A DNA stretch of 61,032 bases from Pontimonas sp. (GCA_028096805.1 JAOHDU010000003.1:1-61032), one strand, 5' to 3'. Positions 15,695 through 24,582 are shown, numbered from the stretch's first letter. Numbers and translations are program-made. Notes: a model not told the origin generated them from the sequence alone.

Positions 15695-17098
15695 CTACTC
15701 GAGCTCACCCAATTCCACCTCTACGGTGAAGGAGTTGCCGCCGCGCACGTAGGTGAGTGTTGATCCAGTACCCCCGGGCAAGCTTCGCACTTGCGCGGTC
15801 AGGTCAATCCGGTTGGTGATGGGAAGACCGTTGAACCTGGTGACAACATCCCCTGCGCGAACCCCCGCGATCGCCGCTGCTCCACCGGGGGTCACGGAAT
15901 CAATGTAGGCGCCGGTCACGGTGGAGCTGGGAACAGATTGGGCGTCGGTAACGAGCGCCCCGAGCAGACCGTGACTGGCAGAACCTGTTTCGATGATTTC
16001 CTGCGCTATGCGGTAGGCCAAATTGCCGGGGATAGCGAAACCCAAGCCGATGCTGCCGGAGCCTTGGCCCCCGGTCGACGCGATCGCCACATTGATACCG
16101 ATCAACTCGCCGTTGCGGTTGAGCAGTGCGCCACCGGAGTTTCCCGGGTTAATCGACGCGTCGGTTTGCACCACCGGGATGGAAATCGTTTGCCCGTTCA
16201 ACAGGGAGCTTCCGGGTAAATCAAAATCAAACTGACCATCTTCTTCGCCCGGTGCTTGCGAGGCGCCCACCGTGATGCTTCGGTTGATGGCCGAGACAAT
16301 GCCGGAGGTCACCGTGCCGGGAAGGCTCAACGGTGCACCAATAGCGATGGTCTGGTCGCCGACGTTCAAAGCTGAGGAATCACCGATTGGCATGACCGGA
16401 AAGACTGCGTCGCTGTCAATCTTGACGACGGCAATATCCGCAACGATGTCGCGCCCGATCACGGTGCCCTCAAAAAGCCTGCCATCGGAGAGCGTCACAC
16501 GAATGGTCGGCTCATCGTTGCCGATCGACACCACGTGGGCGTTGGTGATCAGATGGCCCTCTGGGGTAATGATCACACCGGAACCGCTTCCCGCTCCTCC
16601 CATACCGGCCACTTCGAGCGTGACGACAGAGGGCATTGCGGCCGCGGCCACCGCCGTGATCTCGCTGGCTTGTAATGGCGCATTGACCGTGATGGTTGTT
16701 GGGGCCGTTACTCCTTCGGTCACCAAACCTCGTGACGAGAGGTTCCAAATGGCGAAAGCACCACCCGCTGTTCCTCCGAGGAGACCACCGACGAGAAGCG
16801 CAGCGGTGACAAAGACACCCAGGTTTTTTGCGCGGCGTTTGTCTTCGGAGATGACTTTCGCACGCTCACGCGCAATGCTGTCGCCCACCCCGGAGTATGT
16901 CCCGTGCGCAAAAGGCGAACCCGAAAACTTCGACTCCGACGCTGCGCGCTCACTCGCAAGCTCCGCACGCCTGGTCCCCAATGCCTCCGGCTGCTCTGGC
17001 TGCTCCGGCGAATTTTGCGCAGCGGAAGAAACCTCCGGCTGGGGGCTTTCAGGGGTGTCCTCTGGCTGATCCGCGCGGGGCTCCTCGGGGCTGTTCAT
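15695..17098 (-). CDS. Membrane-anchored HtrA-type serine protease with PDZ domain
   Basis: A 467-aa envelope protease. The first 93 residues are a disordered Pro/Glu/Ser-rich cytosolic region, followed by one TM helix (about 94-118). A trypsin-like domain has the triad His188 (ITNAHVV), Asp221 (ADIAVVKID) and Ser321 (NPGNSGGALLN), and a C-terminal PDZ domain contains VTPGGAAAIAGVRAGDVVTRFNG. The family degrades or processes misfolded envelope proteins under stress. GTG at 17119 is in frame, but its codons overlap the AAAGGAG SD, so ATG 17098 is the start. It follows a leader of about 60 nt with a hairpin next to the SD. Nearest functional analogues are HtrA/PepD proteins of actinobacteria. 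Confidence 0.93.
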   Translation of the reverse strand: MNSPEEPRADQPEDTPESPQPEVSSAAQNSPEQPEQPEALGTRRAELASERAASESKFSGSPFAHGTYSGVGDSIARERAKVISEDKRRAKNLGVFVTAALLVGGLLGGTAGGAFAIWNLSSRGLVTEGVTAPTTITVNAPLQASEITAVAAAAMPSVVTLEVAGMGGAGSGSGVIITPEGHLITNAHVVSIGNDEPTIRVTLSDGRLFEGTVIGRDIVADIAVVKIDSDAVFPVMPIGDSSALNVGDQTIAIGAPLSLPGTVTSGIVSAINRSITVGASQAPGEEDGQFDFDLPGSSLLNGQTISIPVVQTDASINPGNSGGALLNRNGELIGINVAIASTGGQGSGSIGLGFAIPGNLAYRIAQEIIETGSASHGLLGALVTDAQSVPSSTVTGAYIDSVTPGGAAAIAGVRAGDVVTRFNGLPITNRIDLTAQVRSLPGGTGSTLTYVRGGNSFTVEVELGELE

Positions 17099-17113
17099 AC
17101 GGGGAACTCCTTT

Positions 17114-17131
17114 CGACACCCGACAGTGTCG
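17114..17131 (-). promoter_or_regulatory. Hairpin next to the SD of the HtrA-like gene
   Basis: CGACAC, 6-nt loop, GTGTCG in the leader, ending at the first base of the AAAGGAG SD. It could slow ribosome access; this is inference from position only. Confidence 0.35.
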
Positions 17132-17166
17132 CGGCGGAAGCTGGGTGGAAGCTTGCGGAAGTCCTA

Positions 17167-17172
17167 AGAATA
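17167..17172 (-). promoter_or_regulatory. -10 element for the HtrA-like gene
   Basis: TATTCT, about 68 bp before the ATG, in the 87-bp gap after the PKD-like gene. No clear -35. Confidence 0.4.
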
Positions 17173-17185
17173 CCTGGCTGCTCTC

Positions 17186-18013
17186 CTAACATTTGCCCCG
17201 AACGAGTGTCCCGGGGGCGCATCCGCTCTCCACCAAACCCCGGCTCACGGTGAGGACCGTCAGGGTGCGGGCGCCTGAATCGCGCCACACCAGGCCCGGA
17301 ATGGGCCGGAGCGCCCCGTCATCAAAACGGTAGGACGCACTAAATCCCACCCGAAGCGTGAGCCGGTAGTTCCCGGGCCGGGAATACACGTGAGAGGTGG
17401 CCGTCGCAGAAAACTGTCGCGACCCCCACGAGGATCCCGGTGTTGAGAGGGTCCGAGCCGCACCGTCCCCATAGGTCCATTCGTAGCGAACCGGTTGAAA
17501 AAGAATCTCGATCGGGTACCCCAACAACTCGCCCATTTCTCTGGTCTCCCCCACCGCAGCAAAAACGTTGGTGGGCACTCGCGGAATACTCCACGCTCCT
17601 GGCTCCACCCGAATCTGTGGGGAGCCTGGCGAAAACCCCACCAGATCGCTCACCGTCGACGGCGGTGTAGGGGGTGTCTCCTCCGCGGACGGATTCTTTG
17701 CGGGCGAAGACGCCCGACAGTAACCAGAAATCTTGACCTCACACTCGGAGGTTCCGAGCACAGGCTCCCTCGGTGGCGGCGGAGACCACCACGAGGTGGG
17801 GGGTCGTGTCGAGGGGGTGGTGGCAGACCCGGGCGCCCCCGGTGTCACACCGTACGCCCCCACGGTGACACCAGAATTATCGAGCGTTGTGGTCACCCGA
17901 ACGCACGCTCCACTGGATTGAGCAGCCTGGGAGCACTCCTCGGCCACCGCGGGAAAAACCATGACGAGGGTGAGCAGGGCGGTAACGCCTGCCGTGAGGG
18001 TTGCCCTCAACAT
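17186..18013 (-). CDS. Secreted protein with a PKD-like domain, function unknown
   Basis: A 275-aa protein. The N-terminus is a signal peptide (MLRATLTAGVTALLTLVMV, then PAVAEE as cleavage region). A Pro/Thr/Ser-rich low-complexity linker follows. The C-terminal half contains YEWTYGDGAART and ATSHVYSRPGNYRLTLRV, the W-x-(F/Y)-GDG ... HxYxxxGxYxxxLxV pattern of a PKD/Ig-like fold. Four or more Cys in the mature part may pair. It overlaps the 3' end of the lipoprotein gene and so forms a two-gene operon with it. PKD domains mediate surface interactions; no enzymatic part is seen. The start at 18013 places the signal peptide best; 18040 is possible. Confidence 0.7.
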   Translation of the reverse strand: MLRATLTAGVTALLTLVMVFPAVAEECSQAAQSSGACVRVTTTLDNSGVTVGAYGVTPGAPGSATTPSTRPPTSWWSPPPPREPVLGTSECEVKISGYCRASSPAKNPSAEETPPTPPSTVSDLVGFSPGSPQIRVEPGAWSIPRVPTNVFAAVGETREMGELLGYPIEILFQPVRYEWTYGDGAARTLSTPGSSWGSRQFSATATSHVYSRPGNYRLTLRVGFSASYRFDDGALRPIPGLVWRDSGARTLTVLTVSRGLVESGCAPGTLVRGKC

Positions 18014-18663
18014 TCGTACACTCCCCACCAGGGCTCCCAACTGTCGATAACCAGTGATTCAAAGCTTTCGCCCACCAACCACGTTTGGATGGCCACCGCG
18101 TTACCCCAGGTGACATCGGGTTGGCTCAGGTATTGCTCGATGTCCTGCCAGTCGCTTTCTTCTCCCTCGAAATCTTCGTAGTCGGGATGCCACTGCCACA
18201 CGATCTCCGGCGGATCGTCGTACTCAGCCGGGATGACGAAAAGGTCGCTGCCCTCCACGCACACCATCGCCCCCACCTCGATCGCACCCTCCAGGGTGAT
18301 GTGGGCATTTTGGATGACCAGGGAGTGCGCGGAGGTGCTCCCGACCGAACGCAACCCGCGCGTTTGATAGGACTCAAACCCCTCGCGCTCCTTGGGTAGC
18401 CAGGACGGGCTCACCAGGGCTTTGATGGGCTCCGAGTTACCTCCGCCTTGCGCCGTTATCTCGTCTGTCGTCGAGAGATACCGGTCAATCACCTCTTTGG
18501 CCCGGTTCGCGGCCTGCTCGAAGAACGTCGGAGGTAGCTCTCGCCGCGGTTGCACCACGGAGGGCGGGTCGGTGCTGCCCCCTGTCTCGGGAAGAATCAC
18601 GGGCGCCTCACACGCCACGAGCAGGAACGCAAGAGCACCCAGAAGAAGACGGCGAAGCATCAT
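18007..18663 (-). CDS. Putative lipoprotein, function unknown
   Basis: A 218-aa protein. MMLRRLLLGALAFLLVAC is a classical lipoprotein signal (lipobox LVAC, Cys18). The mature domain begins with a Pro/Glu-rich spacer and then FFEQAANRAKEVIDRYLSTTDEI, a pattern seen in actinobacterial lipoproteins with an NTF2-like or DUF6318-like module, though I cannot confirm the family. It is very Trp/Glu-rich near the C-terminus. The start at 18663 is supported by TAGCCT 6 nt upstream (leaderless layout). It is operonic with the PKD-like secreted gene, suggesting the two act together at the cell surface. Confidence 0.65.
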   Translation of the reverse strand: MMLRRLLLGALAFLLVACEAPVILPETGGSTDPPSVVQPRRELPPTFFEQAANRAKEVIDRYLSTTDEITAQGGGNSEPIKALVSPSWLPKEREGFESYQTRGLRSVGSTSAHSLVIQNAHITLEGAIEVGAMVCVEGSDLFVIPAEYDDPPEIVWQWHPDYEDFEGEESDWQDIEQYLSQPDVTWGNAVAIQTWLVGESFESLVIDSWEPWWGVYEC

Positions 18664-18669
18664 GTGACG

Positions 18670-18675
18670 AGGCTA
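18670..18675 (-). promoter_or_regulatory. -10 element, probable leaderless promoter of the lipoprotein gene
   Basis: TAGCCT, then CGTCAC, then ATG at 18663. Confidence 0.5.
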
Positions 18676-18743
18676 GAAAAAGCTCCGGAGGATCGTCAGA
18701 ATTATTCACAGCTAACATCAGGGTTATCGAATGAGGAATGCTC

Positions 18744-18749
18744 TACGGT
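18744..18749 (+). promoter_or_regulatory. -10 element for the TetR-like gene
   Basis: TACGGT, giving a leader of about 24 nt before ATG 18780. It favours the internal start over the upstream ATG at 18738. Confidence 0.35.
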
Positions 18750-18779
18750 TTCGGGACTGCTTGGTTTTCTGTGGTGAGG

Positions 18780-19454
18780 ATGTCGCTGGTGAAACAAACG
18801 CTCGATTTTGACCAAGCCCGGTTGGATTCTGTCCTCACAAGCGCAGAGCACGTCTTTTTAGAAAACGGCATCGTCGACGATTTCGTGCCGCAGGTAGCGG
18901 AGCACTCCGATGTGCCGGCGGACACCATTTTGTCGCTGTATTCCCAGCCACTGGACCTTCCGGTGGCCATGCTGAACCGCGAATTTACCCGCATGTATCA
19001 GGGAATTCTTGCCAACATTGAGCGCGATCCTCGCGGCGGTCTCCTATCTCGCATGTACACCTACGTCTTCACCGAAGTGTACGAGCGCCCTGTCGCTCGA
19101 ACCCTCTACATGATTGATCGGTCTGCTCTGCACAGCCTGATGGTTCACCAGCACGCGAAGAACTATGTGCCAAGCGGCGAGATCCAAGTGGACCTTGTTC
19201 AATCCCTCCAAGAGGCCGGCATGGTGCGCCCCACGGTGGAGCCCGAGCTGGTGTCCTCAGCGATCACGGTCATGTCCGGCGGATTGGCGCTGACCGCCCC
19301 CCACGAAAACCTCGGGGAAATCGTGGAATCGCTGATGGGCATGCTGGGCTCTGCGTTCGACACCGATGCGGACGACACGACACCCGGCAAGAAAGCCTTT
19401 TACTCGTGGGCGACGTCGCTGGACACCGCTGTGCGGGCCCCCGCGAGCCTTTAG
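18780..19454 (+). CDS. TetR-like regulator or TetR-fold protein
   Basis: A 224-aa protein with the TetR size and layout. The N-terminal DFDQARLDSVLTSAEHVFLENG looks like helix 1 of a TetR DNA-binding domain, followed by VPQVAEHSDVPADTILSLYSQP as a divergent helix-turn-helix (usual form: a(a)xxGvs.gtlY.yF). The C-terminal 150 residues are all-helical, as in TetR ligand domains. The HTH lacks the usual Gly and Phe residues, so DNA binding is uncertain. Start ATG 18780 is preferred over 18738, though its SD is poor. The stop codon is interlocked with that of the convergent amidase gene (TTAG). Confidence 0.6.
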   Translation: MSLVKQTLDFDQARLDSVLTSAEHVFLENGIVDDFVPQVAEHSDVPADTILSLYSQPLDLPVAMLNREFTRMYQGILANIERDPRGGLLSRMYTYVFTEVYERPVARTLYMIDRSALHSLMVHQHAKNYVPSGEIQVDLVQSLQEAGMVRPTVEPELVSSAITVMSGGLALTAPHENLGEIVESLMGMLGSAFDTDADDTTPGKKAFYSWATSLDTAVRAPASL

Positions 19455-20251
19455 CTCTTCGGGATTACACCAAACCTTCGCGCTGAGTCCATCGGGTTTT
19501 CCGCACGCGTCTGCTCCACACGCGAGGCATCCAGCTCGCAGGAAGCGGTCTCCGCCTCCTCCCCGAGGACCAAAACACTCTGGCCGGTGGGATCGATGAC
19601 CTGGGACATCCCGATGGCGTGAGGGCCGGGTTGGTTGATACCCATTACCCAGACTTGATTCTCGATAGCGCGGGCGCGTAGCAGGGTCTCCCAGTGCAGG
19701 TTCTTGTTGGGCCCCGCCATCCATTGCGCCGGAACGACCAGTGCGTGTGCCCCGGCGTCCACGAGGCGCCTTGCCACCTCGGGGAATCGCAGGTCGTAGC
19801 AGGCCATCATGCCCACCTTCATGCCAGCCCAGTCAAAAAGCTCGCAGGGGCCTATTTCTCCGGCTGAAATCATCGCCGACTCCTGTGCGCCAAAAGCGTC
19901 GTAAAGATGAAGCTTCTCTGCGGAGGCCACAATGTTCCCCGCAGATAACGCCAGCATCTGGTTGCGCGGTCGGGGTGCGGCACCGGAGAGAACCAAAGCC
20001 CCCACCACCACGGTGACGCCGGTTTCTGCAGTGAGCTGGCGCAGTGCAGAAACCCACTCCCCGTCCCGGGTCACCGTCGCCGTCTGCTCAGTGAGCGCTC
20101 CCCCCTCGAGCGCGGACGAGTATTCCGGGAAAAGTGCCAATGTTGAGCCGTCTTTCTGAGCAGCCACGACCACGGAGCGAATGACGTCAAGATTCTCCTG
20201 CGGCAAAGCGGTGGGTTCCCACTGGTGCAGGGTGAGGCGAGCGGTCGTCAT
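19451..20251 (-). CDS. Carbon-nitrogen hydrolase (nitrilase superfamily)
   Basis: A 266-aa amidase-fold enzyme. The catalytic triad is visible: Glu in LALFPEYSSA, Lys in SAEKLHLYDAFG and Cys in GMMACYDLRFPEVAR. The family hydrolyses or condenses non-peptide C-N bonds; closest in layout are omega-amidase and YbeM/NIT-like proteins, but the substrate cannot be told. TAAGCT lies 6 nt before the ATG at 20251, giving the leaderless layout. Monocistronic. Its stop is interlocked by 4 bp with the TetR-like gene. Confidence 0.88.
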   Translation of the reverse strand: MTTARLTLHQWEPTALPQENLDVIRSVVVAAQKDGSTLALFPEYSSALEGGALTEQTATVTRDGEWVSALRQLTAETGVTVVVGALVLSGAAPRPRNQMLALSAGNIVASAEKLHLYDAFGAQESAMISAGEIGPCELFDWAGMKVGMMACYDLRFPEVARRLVDAGAHALVVPAQWMAGPNKNLHWETLLRARAIENQVWVMGINQPGPHAIGMSQVIDPTGQSVLVLGEEAETASCELDASRVEQTRAENPMDSARRFGVIPKS

Positions 20252-20257
20252 TTCTCC

Positions 20258-20263
20258 AGCTTA
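20258..20263 (-). promoter_or_regulatory. -10 element, probable leaderless promoter of the nitrilase-family gene
   Basis: TAAGCT, then GGAGAA, then ATG at 20251. Confidence 0.55.
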
Positions 20264-20312
20264 GGCAGGTCCCCGCGGAACCTCTGAGCCAGAGCCTCCC
20301 CCGGAAAGAGCT

Positions 20313-20343
20313 AAGGCCCACACACCAGGGGTGTGTGGGCCTT
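20313..20343 (-). terminator. Terminator of the initiator tRNA gene
   Basis: A perfect 14-bp inverted repeat (AAGGCCCACACACC / GGTGTGTGGGCCTT) with a 3-nt loop, 8 bp past the tRNA CCA end. A partial U-rich tail (CTCTTTC) follows on the minus strand. Confidence 0.8.
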
Positions 20344-20351
20344 CAGCCACG

Positions 20352-20428
20352 TGGTTGCGGGGGCAGGATTTGAACCTACGACCTCTGGGTTATGAGCCCA
20401 GCGAGCTACCGAACTGCTCCACCCCGCG
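20352..20428 (-). tRNA. Initiator tRNA-fMet (anticodon CAT)
   Basis: A 77-nt tRNA with CCA encoded. It begins CGCGGGG, and the 3' strand CCCCGCA leaves the first base (C1) unpaired with A, the initiator mark. The anticodon arm has the GGG-CTCATAA-CCC stem with three G:C pairs, also specific to initiators. The T-arm GTTCAAATC is normal. TAGGCT upstream (20439-20444) is a good -10. Confidence 0.96.
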
Positions 20429-20438
20429 GCGTAATCAA

Positions 20439-20444
20439 AGCCTA
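20439..20444 (-). promoter_or_regulatory. -10 element for tRNA-fMet
   Basis: TAGGCT, 10 bp before the tRNA 5' end, leaving a 5' extension of only about 4 nt. Confidence 0.5.
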
Positions 20445-20466
20445 CCACGGGGTGAAACGTCAGGTT

Positions 20467-23394
20467 CTACTGGTTACTCAGCACCAATGCTCGAGACAAC
20501 GCCTCGGTGAGGCGAGAGTCCGCTTCCGCTGCCGCCAACAAATCGTTGGCGCGGTACGCCGCCTCACGGTCCTGCAGTGCCGCGCGGGCGTCAGCCAAAG
20601 CGCTCTGCAGCTCGGTCGAGATCACAATCCCGGTGTCGCCCTCGGATTCCTCCGGGGCGGGAGCGGGTTCTGCATCGCTACCCTGATCCACAGCCGCATC
20701 CAGCTCAGGATCCAGAGCGTTTACCGCATCCTCGAGAGCATCCAGCGAATCGCCGGCGTTAGCCCCGGAGTCGCCGCCAAAGAGCGAATCGAGTGCCTCA
20801 TTGAGGGTGTCTTCGAACGCGATTTTCTCACCGAAGGACACCAGGATTTTCCGCAGTAGCGGATACGAGGTGTCACCGGTGGAGCGCACATAAACCGGCT
20901 GCACATAGAGCAGACCGCCACCGACCGGGAGGGTCAGCAGGTTACCCGAGATCACTTCGGTCTGACCCTGACGCAGCAGGTTCAACTGCTGCCCCACTTC
21001 GGCATCCGAGTCGAACTGAGCTTGGACCTGTCCAGGCCCTGGCACGGTGGTTTGTTTGGGCAAACGCAGCAGCGTCAGCTGGCCATAGTCATCGCCATAG
21101 TCAGCGTTGGCCGAGAGGTATCCATAAAGGACGTTCCTCGAAGCCTCACCGGTCGCTCGAGGAATGAAGGTCGAATACAGAGAGAAGGCCGGCTCATCGC
21201 TGCCCGGCATCTGAAGCGTCAGGTAGTACGGCGGTTGCAAGCGGGGCGCTGCGGGGTTGGACACCGGGTCGTTCGGAGTCACCCACTCGTCCTCGCTCGA
21301 GTAGAAGGTTCCCGCATCCTGCACGTGGTAAGCACCCAGAATGTTGCGCTGGACCTTGAACAGATCCGAGGGGTACCGAACGTGGGCGAGCAGGGCTTCC
21401 GACATCTCGGACTGTGGCTCAATGCTCGTGGGGAAGATCTTGGACCAGGCGCTCAAGAGCGGGTCTTCGGTGTCCCAGGCGTAAAGCTTCACTTCACCCG
21501 AATACGCATCGACGGTGGCTTTCACCGAGTTGCGCATGTAGTTGACGGTGTCAAAAGCCAGCTGCGGAGCGGGCTGGTAAGTGTCAGCAATAGCTTCGGA
21601 CACATTCACCGGGGTGGAGTAAGGGTAATCACTCGTCGTGGTGTACCCATCGACGATCCACACCACGCGTCCCTCCACCACGGCGGGGTAAGGGTCGTTG
21701 TCCAAGGTCAGGTAGGGAGCAACCTTCTGGACACGATCTGCCGGGTGGCGGTCATAGAGAATCTGTGAGTCCGAGGTGATCGCATCCGAGAGGATGATCT
21801 GCTCCGACTGGAACTTCAGCGCGTAGAGCAACTGGGCAAACAGGGAGTCCAGTTTGGGTCCACCGTCGCCACTAAACGTGTAGGTTGCGTTGTTTTCGTT
21901 GCCTTCACCGCCGGAGGGGAAGTCCAACTCCAGGGGGGTGGAGCCTTCAGGCCCACCCACGATGGAGTAGGGCGGGGTGTTCTCACCGAAGTAAATGCGG
22001 GGTTCGTACTCCCCGAGCGTTTCGGAGGCGGGAATACCCGATTCGATGAAACGGGGTTGACCGTCCTCGGTGCGCTGGTTGCCGTAGGCGGCGACCATTC
22101 CGTAGCCGTGGGTGTAAACAATGGTGTTGTTGTACCAGCTCTGCGAGTTCAACCCGTCGAGGTTGATTTCACGCGCTGCCAATACCGTGTCGGTTTTTTC
22201 GCCATTGATTTCATAGCGACCCACATCGAGGAACTGGGGGAACTGGTAGTACTGACGGAACTGCTCGAGTTGCGAGAAGGCGTCGGTGACCAGCGCGGGA
22301 TCGATGATGCGGATATTGGCCGTTGTTTCGGCATCGGCGCGGAGCGCGCCGGCCGAGGTGTCCGTGGAGGCTTCGTAGTTGATTTCCACCACATCCGAGA
22401 TGGCATACGCGTCCCTGGTGGCTTCAATGTTGCGCTGGATGTAATCGGCTTCCAGCGTTCTCGCGCTCGGATCCACCTGGAAACGCTGGATCAGCGCCGG
22501 GTAACCCAAGCCGAGCACCAGGCCAGAGACAATGTAGAGGGCGGTCCCCACCACAGCGAGGCGCCAGCGGCCCACGATCGCGGTGACGAGGAACAACAGT
22601 GCGACCAGAATCGCAATACCGGCCATGATGGCGCGCGCCGGGATCGTGGCGTTGACCTCGGTGAATCCAGCACCAAACGCGAGGAACCCGCCGCTCTGGG
22701 CAACGAGAGTGTCGTATTGCTGCAGCCACAGGTTTACCGCCTGAACAGAGAAGTAGAGAACACCGATGATGCCCAACTGAATCCGCATGGTGCGAGAAAT
22801 TCGCAGTTCACGACCGTTTAGAGAGATAGCCCCATACAGGAAGCCGGTCAGGGCGGTACCCACCGCGGAGAGAACCAGAATCGTCGACACGAAGGAGATC
22901 ACCGCGTTGAAGACAGGTAGCTCAAACACGTAGAAACCAACATCAAGGCCAAATTCAGGGTCGACGCGCCCGAAGGGTTCGCGGTTCATCCACAGCAGGA
23001 ACTGAGGCCACGTTCCGGCACTGCCCAGACCCGCAAAGAGGCCCAGAAGTGCGGGGATACCCAGCATCGCCACCTTGCGAATGGGGTCGATGATTTGCCG
23101 GTAGCGATCAAGCTCGTTGCTGAGCTTCGCGTAGACGGGACGGAACCGGTAGGCCAGGTTGATCGCCAACCACACCGGGATAAACATCGAGATGAACCCG
23201 ATCAGGAACATGGCAACGTTGCCGCCCCAGTTCGTGAGAAGAACCTCGAGGTACCCCAACTGGTCGAACCAGAGGACCTCGGTGTACAAAGACGCGAAGA
23301 GGAAAAAAGCGCCCAGCACGATACCGATGATGACCAGAGTGATCACGAGTGGGGCGCGACGGGCGTTGAAAAGCTGGGGTGCTGCTTGAGACAC
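20467..23394 (-). CDS. UPF0182 family membrane protein
   Basis: A 975-aa protein of unknown function, conserved in actinobacteria and cyanobacteria. About seven TM helices lie in the first 320 residues (for example VITLVIIGIVLGAFFLFASL, and the NVAMFLIGFISMFIPVWLAI region). A large domain of about 550 residues follows (IYFGENTPPYSIVG, WVTPNDPVSNPAA), and then an acidic Asp/Glu/Ala-rich tail and a C-terminal helix. Length matches the family. Start GTG at 23394 with AAGGGAAGG upstream and a TAGACT -10. In M. tuberculosis the homologue is next to the PDZ protease gene, as here. Confidence 0.92.
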   Translation of the reverse strand: MSQAAPQLFNARRAPLVITLVIIGIVLGAFFLFASLYTEVLWFDQLGYLEVLLTNWGGNVAMFLIGFISMFIPVWLAINLAYRFRPVYAKLSNELDRYRQIIDPIRKVAMLGIPALLGLFAGLGSAGTWPQFLLWMNREPFGRVDPEFGLDVGFYVFELPVFNAVISFVSTILVLSAVGTALTGFLYGAISLNGRELRISRTMRIQLGIIGVLYFSVQAVNLWLQQYDTLVAQSGGFLAFGAGFTEVNATIPARAIMAGIAILVALLFLVTAIVGRWRLAVVGTALYIVSGLVLGLGYPALIQRFQVDPSARTLEADYIQRNIEATRDAYAISDVVEINYEASTDTSAGALRADAETTANIRIIDPALVTDAFSQLEQFRQYYQFPQFLDVGRYEINGEKTDTVLAAREINLDGLNSQSWYNNTIVYTHGYGMVAAYGNQRTEDGQPRFIESGIPASETLGEYEPRIYFGENTPPYSIVGGPEGSTPLELDFPSGGEGNENNATYTFSGDGGPKLDSLFAQLLYALKFQSEQIILSDAITSDSQILYDRHPADRVQKVAPYLTLDNDPYPAVVEGRVVWIVDGYTTTSDYPYSTPVNVSEAIADTYQPAPQLAFDTVNYMRNSVKATVDAYSGEVKLYAWDTEDPLLSAWSKIFPTSIEPQSEMSEALLAHVRYPSDLFKVQRNILGAYHVQDAGTFYSSEDEWVTPNDPVSNPAAPRLQPPYYLTLQMPGSDEPAFSLYSTFIPRATGEASRNVLYGYLSANADYGDDYGQLTLLRLPKQTTVPGPGQVQAQFDSDAEVGQQLNLLRQGQTEVISGNLLTLPVGGGLLYVQPVYVRSTGDTSYPLLRKILVSFGEKIAFEDTLNEALDSLFGGDSGANAGDSLDALEDAVNALDPELDAAVDQGSDAEPAPAPEESEGDTGIVISTELQSALADARAALQDREAAYRANDLLAAAEADSRLTEALSRALVLSNQ

Positions 23395-23427
23395 GGCGGA
23401 GGGCCTTCCCTTGGGTTAGAGGCTCCT

Positions 23428-23433
23428 AGTCTA
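23428..23433 (-). promoter_or_regulatory. -10 element for the UPF0182 gene
   Basis: TAGACT, about 34 bp before the GTG start. It lies between the UPF0182 gene and the stop of the PDZ protease gene. Confidence 0.4.
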
Positions 23434-23455
23434 CAAAGGCTCGCTGAGCAATTGC

Positions 23456-24556
23456 CTACTCACTGAGGCAGGTAGCCACGGGAGTTCCCTCGCGGATGCC
23501 GATAAGAGCGTCGACCGCATCATCCAGCGTTGCCACGGGAATGACGCGCAAACCCTCGGGGATGTGACCCAGCACATCGGGGCAGTTATCGGCGGGGGCC
23601 AGGAACCACTGCGCCCCATCCGCGAGCGCCCCGTGCATTTTGTGACGAATGCCGCCAATGCTGCCCACTTCTCCGCGAGCATTGATCGTCCCGGTTCCCG
23701 CAAAAACACCACCGGCCGTCAGGTCTTCCGGGCTGAGTTTGTCGACAATTCCCAAGGCAAAAACCAGGCCGGCGCTGGGCCCACCCACATTGTCCAAAGC
23801 AATGTCAATCTCCAGCGGGAAGTCGTACCGACCCGACACCAGGATGCCGATCATCGGCATCGGCGATTCACCCTCTGACATTCGCGGCACAATCTGCAGG
23901 TCAACCTCCGCTCCAGCGCGCTCAATGACGAGATCAAGTGGAGTATTCACACCGGAGACCGCGATGAGATCGCGCAATTCGGTCACCGTGTGAACGGGAG
24001 TCCCCATCGCTTGAACAATAAGGTCGTCTTCCAGAAGTACCCCCTCGCTGGGGCCACCTTCGAGAGCTTGGCTGACAATCAGGGTGCTGGAGAAGGGTAT
24101 TCCCGCATACGCGAGTGCTGCGGCGATAGCTTCCTGCTGGGAGTTCTCCATGTCGATCTGGGCGGCTTCGCGGTTTTGTTCCACGCTCACCCCCGGTGGA
24201 TAGGCGATATCTACCGGGATCACCGTGCGGGTGGGGTCCAACCACCCCGACAGAACGTCCAACCAGCCGGGCAAACTGTCGGGATTCCCGGAGCGAGTGA
24301 CCGTGGTCAAACGAATCTCCCCGGTGGTCTCATAAACCTCACCGCCCGAGATCGCAATCAGATCGAGGGTGGCATCCCCGACTTCCACCGACCCCAACGT
24401 GTCGTAGGTGGGGCCCGGGTTATCGATCACGTAGGGCGCGGGAAAAAACGACAGACCGACAATGATCACGGCGGTGAGCGAGAGCATCAACCACCCGGCG
24501 CGCCGAGAGCGTTGCTGAACACCCGCTGTCGGGTCGTCCGTTTCGAAGATACTCAT
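23456..24556 (-). CDS. Membrane-anchored PDZ/Lon-like protease (YlbL type)
   Basis: A 366-aa protein with one N-terminal TM helix (about 20-40), a PDZ domain in the middle (LEGGPSEGVLLEDDLIVQAMG) and a C-terminal S16 (Lon) protease domain. The Ser-Lys dyad is visible: Ser in NVGGPSAGLVFALGI and Lys in GIRHKMHGA. It has no ATPase domain. Such proteins process or degrade extracytoplasmic substrates; YlbL of Bacillus acts as a checkpoint recovery protease. ATG at 24556 is chosen because the charged leader and TM follow; TATGCT is the -10. It is followed by the UPF0182 gene, as in M. tuberculosis. Confidence 0.9.
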   Translation of the reverse strand: MSIFETDDPTAGVQQRSRRAGWLMLSLTAVIIVGLSFFPAPYVIDNPGPTYDTLGSVEVGDATLDLIAISGGEVYETTGEIRLTTVTRSGNPDSLPGWLDVLSGWLDPTRTVIPVDIAYPPGVSVEQNREAAQIDMENSQQEAIAAALAYAGIPFSSTLIVSQALEGGPSEGVLLEDDLIVQAMGTPVHTVTELRDLIAVSGVNTPLDLVIERAGAEVDLQIVPRMSEGESPMPMIGILVSGRYDFPLEIDIALDNVGGPSAGLVFALGIVDKLSPEDLTAGGVFAGTGTINARGEVGSIGGIRHKMHGALADGAQWFLAPADNCPDVLGHIPEGLRVIPVATLDDAVDALIGIREGTPVATCLSE

Positions 24557-24582
24557 ACGCGCTTTCTGTGGCTCAAGCGGCA

